From positions 1-6,049 of the forward strand of contig JAABPZ010000096.1 of NCBI GenBank assembly GCA_011391755.1: a DNA stretch of 6,049 bases, written 5' to 3'. The stretch comes from Methanothrix sp. GTDB lineage: Archaea > Halobacteriota > Methanosarcinia > Methanotrichales > Methanotrichaceae. Positions 1 to 5,101 of the stretch are shown here, piece after piece. The translations under genes and the position numbers were made by a program. The notes under the pieces are model-generated. The model searched no databases, was not told the DNA's origin, and saw only the letters and a program-made list of their open reading frames with translations. Positions within the stretch are counted from its first letter, which is position 1; every line of letters begins with the position of its first letter.

Positions 1-655
1 GCTCTGTCCGACCAGGACTGTCGTGGACAACTTGAGAAGAGAGGGCATAACAAAGAATGTACATCTGACAGGAGATGTGATGGTGGATGCGCAGAAGGAT
101 TGCGAAAGGATTGCCGAGAATAAATCACATATCCTGGAAGATCTGGGCCTTTTGCCCAAAGGCTATTACCTGGCCACTATGCACAGGGCATCGAATACGG
201 ATGACCCGGACAAGCTCAGGGCGATCACAGAGGCGCTCAAAGATCTGGAAAATGTGGTCTTTCCCTGCCATCCCCGCGCCGAGAAATATCTGAGAGAATA
301 TGGCCTGTGGGATGATCTGATCAGGACGATCAAGGTGATCAAGCCGGTGGGTTATCTGGACATGCTCCTCCTGGAGAAGAACGCCAAAAAGATAATAACC
401 GACTCTGGCGGCGTGCAGAAAGAAGCCTACTTGCTTGGCATTGCCTGCATAACTCTGAGAGACGAAACTGAATGGGTGGAAACAGTAGAGGATGGGTGGA
501 ATGTTCTTGTAGGCCCGAACCGGGAGAAGATCATTTCATCGGCCAGATGCTTTGAGCCCATCCATGAACGTCAGGATGTATTCGGAAAGGGCGATGCAAG
601 CATCAAGATCGTGGATTTAGTTGAAAAGCTGGCAGACAGTTCGCATAAATTGTGA
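1..655 (+). CDS. wecB: UDP-N-acetylglucosamine 2-epimerase (non-hydrolysing), C-terminal part
   Basis: This cytoplasmic enzyme interconverts UDP-GlcNAc and UDP-ManNAc, the entry to ManNAc-type sugars for surface glycans. The reading frame is open from base 2, so the gene begins outside the window. The visible 217 residues are about 60% of the usual 360-370. Numbering from the first visible residue, they include LCPTRT near 1-6, the HR motif in ATMHRASN (58-65), CHPR (89-92), the UDP-binding TDSGGVQKEA (133-142), and LRDETEWVETVEDGW (152-166). All are family hallmarks, and the ETEWVET form is typical of archaeal members. The GTG at 23 is internal (a Val in the VVDNLRREG segment) and is not the start. 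It ends with TGA, 24 bp from the stop of the convergent glmS. GlmU, encoded nearby, makes its substrate. The family assignment is firm; the sugar pathway beyond ManNAc is inferred. Confidence 0.95.
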   Translation, partial: LCPTRTVVDNLRREGITKNVHLTGDVMVDAQKDCERIAENKSHILEDLGLLPKGYYLATMHRASNTDDPDKLRAITEALKDLENVVFPCHPRAEKYLREYGLWDDLIRTIKVIKPVGYLDMLLLEKNAKKIITDSGGVQKEAYLLGIACITLRDETEWVETVEDGWNVLVGPNREKIISSARCFEPIHERQDVFGKGDASIKIVDLVEKLADSSHKL

Positions 656-679
656 GCGGCTCGGCAAGAAACCGAGACC
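656..679. terminator. Short stem-loop between convergent wecB and glmS ends
   Basis: The 24-bp gap between the two facing stop codons holds CTCGG (660-664) and CCGAG (672-676), a 5-bp stem with a 7-base loop. It could help end transcription in both directions. Archaeal termination depends mostly on T-runs and none is obvious here, so the role is weakly supported. Confidence 0.25.
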
Positions 680-2485
680 TCACTCCACCGTCACACACTT
701 GGCAAGGTTACGAGGCTTGTCAATGGGCAGTCCGAGCTTGTTTGCCGTATAATAGGAGAGAAGCTGCACGGCCACAGTGCAGAGCACGGCGGAGTAGATG
801 GGCTGCGTATGTGGCAGCTCAACCACATGACTGGCCACCTTGGCGATATCCGGGTCTCCTTCCGTGGCCAGGGCTATCACTTCAGCCCCGCGGGCTCTGA
901 CCTCTTTGATATTGGAATGAATCTTTTTGCCGCAGGTGGCCAATGCCACTACGGGCGTCTTTTCCGTAATCAATGCCAGCGGCCCGTGCTTAAGCTCGCC
1001 TCCCGCGTAGCCCTCCGATGGGATGTAGGCGATCTCCTTCATCTTCAGCGCGCCTTCCAGAGAGATCGGATAGAGATAGTCCCTGCCTATGAAGAAGTAG
1101 CAGCTTGCACCTGCATAACGCTCGGCGATCTTTCTGATCTCTTCTCTCTTCCCCAAAACCCTCTGCACCAGGCCGGGGAGTTTGGTCAGCTCAATGAGCA
1201 TCTTTCTGGCCTGATCGGGCGTCAGATGGACGCGGGCTCTGCCCAGACGTATGGCCAGCAGAATGATGGCCACCAGCTGAGAGGTGAAGGTCTTGGTGGC
1301 AGCCACGCCGATCTCCGGGCCGCAGCGAGTGTAGATGGTGCCGTCCACCAGCTCGGTCACCGTTGATCCCACTACATTGGTTATGGCCAGGCTCCTTCCA
1401 CCACAGGTCTTGGCCTTTTTCAGGGCCAGGAGAGTATCTGCTGTCTCTCCGGACTGGGTGATGCCCAAAAGAAGGGTTCTGGGTCGCACCTGAAGATTCA
1501 AAAACTCGGATGCCACCTCTACATCCACCGACAGACCGGCCGCACGAGCAAACAGGTTCTTGGCCAGCATTCCGGCATGGTAGGATGTGCCGCAGGCAAT
1601 GATGGTCACCCTTTCCAGGCCTTTTATCTCTTCATCGCTCATGCCCAGTTTGAGTCGCACATCCCCTTCTATCTCCGAGATCCGGCCCGCGATGGTCTCG
1701 CGAATGGCTCGCGGCTGCTCATGAATCTCTTTGAGCATGAAATGCGTATAGCCGCCCTTCTCTGCGGCATCGGCATCCCAGGTGATGCGCTCGACCTGTG
1801 CCGGGCGGGGCTGACCCTCACCATCCAGTATCTCAACCCGGTCCGCATAGATGCGGGCTATCTCGCAGTCCTTCATGCGGATGACGTCTTTGGTATAGGG
1901 AAGAAGCGCGGGAACATCGGATGCCACATAGATGGCAGTTTTGCCTTTGCCCAGCACCAGAGGGCTGTCCTTTCTGGCGCAGACCAAATAGGGTGAACTG
2001 GCCGCGAGCACAGCCACGGCATAGGAGCCCTCCACATGCACTAAAGCCCTGCAAACGGCTGCGTAAAGATCACCCTTAAAATAAAAGTGAATGAGATGAG
2101 CCAGTACCTCGCTGTCCGTCTCGGATGAAAACACATAGCCCATTTCAGTCAGCAGCTCTTTTAAATCCAGGTAGTTTTCAATGATGCCGTTATGCACTAT
2201 GGCTATCTCCCCAGAGATGTGAGGATGTGCATTCCGGTCGCTGGGCCGCCCGTGAGTTGCCCAGCGGGTATGGCCGATGCCCATGCCCTCTCCCGGACAG
2301 CCCCGCGATTGGTAGACCTTTTCCAGATCTGCGATTCGCCCGGCAGACTTCAAGACCACAATTGCTCCCTCATACTTGATGGCCACACCCGCAGAATCAT
2401 AACCTCTATACTCCAGCCTTTTCAGAGTATCAAAGAGAATCGGCCCTGCTTGCTTGTCGCCCACATAAGCCACAATTCCACACAT
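680..2485 (-). CDS. glmS: Glutamine--fructose-6-phosphate aminotransferase (isomerising)
   Basis: GlmS makes glucosamine-6-phosphate from fructose-6-phosphate and glutamine, the first step toward UDP-GlcNAc. The 601-residue length is normal. Residues 1-~225 are the class II glutamine amidotransferase domain: nucleophile Cys2 in MCGIVAYVG, RWATHG at 74-79, and HNGIIENY at 98-105. Two SIS sugar-isomerase domains follow, at about 285-425 and 450-590. They carry CGTSYHAG (298-305), TQSGETADTL (343-352), and LEGALKMKE leading to ELKHGP (E484 and H500 match the E. coli isomerase residues). The C-terminal DKPRNLAKCVTVE contains K596, the counterpart of E. coli K603. All catalytic residues are present. 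The ATG overlaps the glmU stop by one base (TGATG), so the two are co-transcribed and probably translationally coupled. With no untranslated gap before it, there is no room for a glmS ribozyme. Confidence 0.98.
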   Translation of the reverse strand: MCGIVAYVGDKQAGPILFDTLKRLEYRGYDSAGVAIKYEGAIVVLKSAGRIADLEKVYQSRGCPGEGMGIGHTRWATHGRPSDRNAHPHISGEIAIVHNGIIENYLDLKELLTEMGYVFSSETDSEVLAHLIHFYFKGDLYAAVCRALVHVEGSYAVAVLAASSPYLVCARKDSPLVLGKGKTAIYVASDVPALLPYTKDVIRMKDCEIARIYADRVEILDGEGQPRPAQVERITWDADAAEKGGYTHFMLKEIHEQPRAIRETIAGRISEIEGDVRLKLGMSDEEIKGLERVTIIACGTSYHAGMLAKNLFARAAGLSVDVEVASEFLNLQVRPRTLLLGITQSGETADTLLALKKAKTCGGRSLAITNVVGSTVTELVDGTIYTRCGPEIGVAATKTFTSQLVAIILLAIRLGRARVHLTPDQARKMLIELTKLPGLVQRVLGKREEIRKIAERYAGASCYFFIGRDYLYPISLEGALKMKEIAYIPSEGYAGGELKHGPLALITEKTPVVALATCGKKIHSNIKEVRARGAEVIALATEGDPDIAKVASHVVELPHTQPIYSAVLCTVAVQLLSYYTANKLGLPIDKPRNLAKCVTVE

Positions 2486-3726
2486 CAGCTGATCACCCTG
2501 CTCTCCCTCTCAACCCAACCGCGAATTGAGGCGCCCGAGCCTATGCGCGCACCCGTGCCCACAACCGTTCCCGGACTGACCAGAACTCGGTTTCCTGCGG
2601 TCACATCATCGGCAAATATTGCCCCGAACTCTGCCCTTAAAAAGGCTTCCTCCACCTCGACCACACACGTGCCCGTCTCGATGACCAATTGGTCTCCCAA
2701 AGTGCAGCTTGCTCCTATAACCGAGTCGGAAATAATAGTTCCTGAACCGATCCTGGTATCATTCATGATTATGCTGTTTCTTATCTCTGAATGCGAGCCG
2801 ATCCGGGCCGAGTTGCCTATGGAAGTGGACGGCAGGATGGTAGCACACGGGCCGATATCGCAGTCCTCGCCGATACAGACCGGGCCCACCAGATAAGATC
2901 CGGAGCGGACAATGCTACCCTCGCCCACCTCCACCGGGCCTTTGATTCTGACGCCCTCTTCCACTTCCCCTTTGATTGTTGTATCCTTCATGCCCAAAGC
3001 CAGGTTGTTGGCATTGAGAAGGTCCCAGGCGAATATGGCATCGGACCATATGCCTTTGCTGATCTGGGGCACGATCTCTTTTCCCTCTGCGATCATCTGA
3101 GATAGGGTCTGTGTCAGCTCGTAAGATCCCCTCTCCGATATGGGAGTATGGCGAAGATCTTCAAAGATAGCAGGACTGAATTTGTAGGCCCCAGTATTAA
3201 GAATTCCGGAACACGGCCTTCCCGGCTTCTCGATAATTGCCCTTACCCGCCCCTGCTCTATCATCAAGACTCCATAGTCGCCGGAATGCCGACGAAGAGC
3301 TGCCAATATCACGTTCTCTCCATTGGCCGAGATCAGCTCCTTTACCGCCCTGGCATCAATGAGGTTGTCTCCGTTGACCACGAGAAATTCTTCATCCAAA
3401 AGGCTTTCAGCTTTGCGCAGGGCATGTGCCGTCCCCAAAAGCTCATTTTGTTCGAGGTAGGTGATCTTTACGCCAAAGTCAAGACCATCCTCGAAATAGT
3501 CCATGACCCTTTCTTTCTGATAGCCTACTACTATGTAGAGATCTCTAATGCCGTTTGCAGCCAGAGCGATAATGACATGCTCCATGAATGGACGGTTTCC
3601 AACAGGAAGCATGACCTTGGATCTGGTCTGGGTAAGTGGCCTGCATCTGCGGCCTTCTCCTGCCGCCAATATGACTCCCTTCAAATCTATCACATTCCGG
3701 ATATCTCGAACTGATACTTGCAACAC
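2485..3726 (-). CDS. glmU: Bifunctional sugar-1-phosphate nucleotidylyltransferase / amino-sugar acetyltransferase (archaeal GlmU type)
   Basis: The protein likely acetylates glucosamine-1-phosphate and transfers UMP to give UDP-GlcNAc; archaeal homologues can be broader and use dTTP or galactosamine-1-phosphate. Numbering from the longest open start (GTG 3726, 413 residues), the nucleotidyltransferase domain spans about 16-240. It has LAAGEGRRCRPLT (20-32), the SKVMLPVGNRP segment with K37, NGDN (118-121), IIEKPGRP (164-171) and NTGAYKF (177-183). Residues ~247-405 are hexapeptide repeats of a left-handed beta-helix acyltransferase domain (IGEDCDIGP, IGNSARIG, IGSGT). The start is uncertain. 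The TATA box at 3734-3741 predicts a transcript start near 3706-3711, downstream of GTG 3726. GTG 3693 (residue 12) or TTG 3684 (residue 15), only 4-7 residues before the GVILAAGEG core, are therefore more likely. It lies first in an operon with glmS. Exact nucleotide and sugar specificity cannot be read from sequence. Confidence 0.93.
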   Translation of the reverse strand: MLQVSVRDIRNVIDLKGVILAAGEGRRCRPLTQTRSKVMLPVGNRPFMEHVIIALAANGIRDLYIVVGYQKERVMDYFEDGLDFGVKITYLEQNELLGTAHALRKAESLLDEEFLVVNGDNLIDARAVKELISANGENVILAALRRHSGDYGVLMIEQGRVRAIIEKPGRPCSGILNTGAYKFSPAIFEDLRHTPISERGSYELTQTLSQMIAEGKEIVPQISKGIWSDAIFAWDLLNANNLALGMKDTTIKGEVEEGVRIKGPVEVGEGSIVRSGSYLVGPVCIGEDCDIGPCATILPSTSIGNSARIGSHSEIRNSIIMNDTRIGSGTIISDSVIGASCTLGDQLVIETGTCVVEVEEAFLRAEFGAIFADDVTAGNRVLVSPGTVVGTGARIGSGASIRGWVERESRVIS

Positions 3727-3732
3727 AGCTTG

Positions 3733-3747
3733 CTTTATATCTTTTCG
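3733..3747 (-). promoter_or_regulatory. Archaeal BRE/TATA promoter of glmU-glmS
   Basis: Read on the minus strand this is CGAAAAGATATAAAG, a purine-rich BRE followed by a TATA box. It is the only good promoter-like sequence upstream of glmU. With the usual spacing of about 26 bases from box centre to start, transcription would begin at 3706-3711. The leader would then be about 15-20 nt to the GTG at 3693. The assignment rests on motif and spacing only. Confidence 0.6.
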
Positions 3748-3753
3748 GTCCGT

Positions 3754-3774
3754 AATTCATAAAAAATATGAATT
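3754..3774. promoter_or_regulatory. Palindrome upstream of glmU promoter (candidate operator)
   Basis: AATTCATA (3754-3761) and TATGAATT (3767-3774) are perfect 8-base inverted arms with a 5-A spacer. The site starts 6 bp upstream of the BRE of the glmU promoter. That is where a dimeric regulator could recruit or block the basal factors, and it could also reach the divergent side. In such AT-rich DNA a chance palindrome is possible, and no cognate regulator is visible in the window. Confidence 0.4.
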
Positions 3775-3842
3775 GAGCTTAACAAAAATATTGCAGAAAG
3801 TATGGGCGGATCAAAATGAATAACACCCAGTCTCTTATCTCG

Positions 3843-3901
3843 TGGGGTCAAGGGGTAGAGAAGACCCCAGACTTCAGGCAGGGGATGAATCGTACCCCTT
3901 G
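3843..3901. repeat. Cluster of G-run/C-run stem-loops left of tnpB
   Basis: Several complementary segments lie within 59 bases. TGGGGTC (3843-3849) pairs with GACCCCA (3863-3869). CAAGGGGTA (3849-3857) pairs perfectly with TACCCCTTG (3893-3901). CCCC (3865-3868) pairs with GGGG (3881-3884) in a 20-base block, CCCC-N12-GGGG. The first two pairings interleave, so they are alternative folds or an unusual pseudoknot. The 20-base block has the same length as the right-end hairpin at 5033-5052 and shares its CTT-N-AGG centre, but its stem has two mismatches. It may be the left-end hairpin of the tnpB element or a decayed right end of an older element. No reading frame explains it. Confidence 0.5.
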
Positions 3902-3932
3902 TGTAATTACCGAAAACTGTAAATCTAATAAA

Positions 3933-3940
3933 TATATAAA
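3933..3940 (+). promoter_or_regulatory. Rightward TATA box (tnpB, or displaced glycosyltransferase promoter)
   Basis: TATATAAA lies in an AT-rich stretch facing right. Its centre is only about 16 bases before the tnpB ATG, so a normal start would fall inside tnpB near 3962. If 3953-5060 is removed, the same spacing predicts a start near 5070 with a ~31-nt leader to the glycosyltransferase ATG. The BRE upstream is not well defined. An overlapping AT-rich box a few bases further left could serve a leaderless tnpB transcript instead. Confidence 0.4.
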
Positions 3941-3945
3941 GCATC

Positions 3946-3956
3946 TAGTGACATGT
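3946..3956 (+). repeat. Left copy of TAGT(T)GACATGT, spanning the tnpB start codon
   Basis: TAGTGACATGT here matches TAGTTGACATGT at 5053-5064 apart from one T. TGACATGT (3949-3956) is shared exactly. The copy straddles the first codon of tnpB. It may mark the left boundary or target site of the element, or be coincidence. Confidence 0.5.
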
Positions 3957-5014
3957 ACCGCACTATTAATATAAAGCTAGATAAGTCTAATGAACTCATC
4001 CAGACAGCTCGGCTTTGGAATGCTGCCTGCCAGGATGTCATAGACCACGGCTTTGCGGCACATGATTACAACAAATCCAGACTTAACAAGGCTACATACA
4101 AAGACCTCCGAGAAAAGTATTCTACGTTGCCTTCTGCCCTCCTACAAACGGCCAGGGACCAGGCCAGCGACATGCTCAAGAGGCTCAAATTTGAAACTAA
4201 ACCTTTCAAGCATCCTCTCGGGGCGGTCAGATTTGACGTGAGAACCATGAAGGTATTCTTAGAATCGGGATACTGTAAGCTCACCACAGTTTTTGGAAGA
4301 CTACGATATGACTTCCGATTAGCAGACTATTACCAGAAATACGCTACTTGGAAAGTAATGAATGCTCAATTAAAAATAACCAAGAAAGCTTGCTACCTCA
4401 ATGTTCAAGTAGAGCAATCCGATCCAGAAACAATCACTGGAGATAAGAGGATCGGCGTAGATCTTGGAATCAATAACATAGCAGTATGTAGCGATAATAC
4501 GTTTTGGCAATCTGGCCCTGTCAAAGCAGTTAAGGGCAAATATCAATATTTGAGATCTAAACTTCAGTCCATAGGCACTCGATCAGCTAAAAGGAAACTT
4601 CAAACTCATTCCGGTCGAGAGAGACGGTTTCAGAAGGACGTGAATCATCAAATCGCAAACTGGATAGTATCAAAACAATTTGACGTAATCGCTCTGGAAG
4701 ACCTAACCCACATCAGGAACGGTAAGAAGAATAAGAAGCTTGGAAAATGGAGCTTTGCACAACTACGAAGCATCATAGAATATAAAGCGAATGCTATCGG
4801 AAAGAAAGTAGTTGCCATAGATCCAAGATATACTTCAAGAACCTGTTCCAAATGTGGATTTCAAAAGAAGGAAAACCGCAATGGTAGAATCTTCAAATGC
4901 AAAAGCTGTGGTTTCCAGATCGATGCGGATTTGAATGCACCCAGGAACATCGCTACCTTCAGCAGAGCTGACCGTAGCAGGCTGCCTGTCAACCAGCCGA
5001 TCGTAGCAGGCTAA
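3953..5014 (+). CDS. tnpB: TnpB, RNA-guided DNA endonuclease of IS200/IS605-type element
   Basis: TnpB proteins are RNA-guided nucleases that cut DNA next to a transposon-associated motif and help retain the element; they are ancestral to Cas12. The 353 residues start MYRTINIKLDK, as in methanogen relatives, and contain an N-terminal helical region (~1-90), a mid-protein beta-rich region, and the RuvC-like core. The three catalytic acids are present: D170 in GVDLGINN, E249 in VIALEDL, and D326 in DADLNAPRN. A four-Cys zinc finger lies between the second and third (C298, C301, C316, C319). No frameshift or stop interrupts it, so it looks functional. The short tail after residue 335 overlaps a probable guide RNA. 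Base composition is more AT-rich than the flanking sugar genes. There is no clear ribosome-binding site before the ATG, which fits a leaderless or very short-leader message. Confidence 0.95.
   Translation: MYRTINIKLDKSNELIQTARLWNAACQDVIDHGFAAHDYNKSRLNKATYKDLREKYSTLPSALLQTARDQASDMLKRLKFETKPFKHPLGAVRFDVRTMKVFLESGYCKLTTVFGRLRYDFRLADYYQKYATWKVMNAQLKITKKACYLNVQVEQSDPETITGDKRIGVDLGINNIAVCSDNTFWQSGPVKAVKGKYQYLRSKLQSIGTRSAKRKLQTHSGRERRFQKDVNHQIANWIVSKQFDVIALEDLTHIRNGKKNKKLGKWSFAQLRSIIEYKANAIGKKVVAIDPRYTSRTCSKCGFQKKENRNGRIFKCKSCGFQIDADLNAPRNIATFSRADRSRLPVNQPIVAG
4973..5012 (+). repeat. 11-bp direct repeat at the tnpB 3' end
   Basis: CGTAGCAGGCT occurs at 4973-4983 and again at 5002-5012, 29 bases apart. 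The two copies are in different reading phases, encoding part of DRSR and part of IVAG. The repeat is therefore at nucleotide level and not constrained by protein. The first copy runs into CAGGC-T-GCCTG, a tight palindrome. It lies where the guide-RNA scaffold is expected. Confidence 0.6.
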
Positions 5015-5031
5015 CTAACCACTAGCTACAA

Positions 5032-5053
5032 GCCCCGTCCTTTAGGGCGGGGT
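5032..5053 (+). repeat. Right-end hairpin of the TnpB element
   Basis: CCCCGTCC (5033-5040), loop TTTA (5041-5044) and GGGCGGGG (5045-5052) form an 8-bp stem with one G-T wobble, extendable by another G-T pair. It is followed by AGTTGAC. Such foldback hairpins at the right end are recognised by the Y1 transposase as single strands, and in RNA form part of the reRNA scaffold. No T-run follows, so a terminator role is not indicated. Confidence 0.85.
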
Positions 5054-5064
5054 AGTTGACATGT
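5053..5064 (+). repeat. Right copy of TAGT(T)GACATGT at the element's right end
   Basis: TAGTTGAC closes the element after the hairpin, and ATGT is the first flanking sequence. It pairs with the left copy at 3946-3956. If cleavage is after GAC at both places, the element is 3953-5060 and the empty site reads TAGTGAC-ATGTGCAG. Confidence 0.5.
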
Positions 5065-5086
5065 GCAGTGATCATGAGATGCAGGC

Positions 5087-5090
5087 GAGG
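5087..5090 (+). promoter_or_regulatory. Ribosome-binding site of the glycosyltransferase
   Basis: GAGG ends 11 bases before the ATG at 5102, a slightly long spacing. It lies in the 41 bases of flanking DNA right of the TnpB element, so translation signals survived the insertion even if the promoter did not. Confidence 0.5.
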
Positions 5091-5101
5091 ACAACGGCAT
5101 A

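Larger units (their letters stand above)
3953..5060 (+). mobile_element. TnpB-only IS200/IS605-type (IS1341-like) element, minimum extent
   Basis: The element consists of tnpB plus a right end with a strong hairpin (5032-5053) and the terminal TAGTTGAC. TTGAC is a right-end cleavage sequence type known for ISDra2-like members, so the right boundary is placed at 5060. There is no TnpA (Y1 transposase) in the window; mobilisation would need one in trans. The left boundary is not certain. It may be at 3952/3953, where TAGTGAC-ATGT echoes the right end. It may lie after TTAC at 3907-3910, or further left so as to include the stem-loops at 3843-3901. The element sits between two divergent sugar genes and is visibly more AT-rich than both, consistent with acquisition. 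Confidence 0.7.
4973..5076 (+). ncRNA. Candidate omega/reRNA of the TnpB element with flanking guide
   Basis: In characterised IS200/IS605 elements, the guide RNA comes from the end of tnpB through the right end, with about 16 bases of flanking DNA as guide. By position this would run from within the tnpB tail to the right end at 5060, then ATGTGCAGTGATCATG (5061-5076) as guide. Visible pairings are GTAGC (5003-5007) with GCTAC (5025-5029), AACTA (5013-5017) with TAGTT (5053-5057), and the strong hairpin at 5032-5053. The 5' end is arbitrary, set at the first direct repeat. Existence is inferred from family biology plus structure, not observed. Confidence 0.45.

Noticed and set aside
809..1996. 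Plus-strand open frames of 185 and 139 codons opposite glmS
   Set aside because: They are antisense to a fully conserved GlmS and show no recognisable domain; high-GC codon bias explains the open frames.
2485..2490. glmS ribozyme or riboswitch upstream of glmS
   Set aside because: glmS starts inside the glmU stop codon, so there is no untranslated leader for it.
2192..3714. Plus-strand open frames (up to 234 codons) opposite glmS/glmU
   Set aside because: These are mirror frames of the real genes; the proteins have low-complexity composition and no family motif.
3735..3944. Minus-strand 69-codon frame in the divergent intergenic region
   Set aside because: It runs through the stem-loops and the glmU promoter, and its composition is not protein-like.
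5032..5053. Intrinsic terminator after tnpB
   Set aside because: The stem is strong but no T-run follows; sequence and position fit a transposon right-end hairpin.
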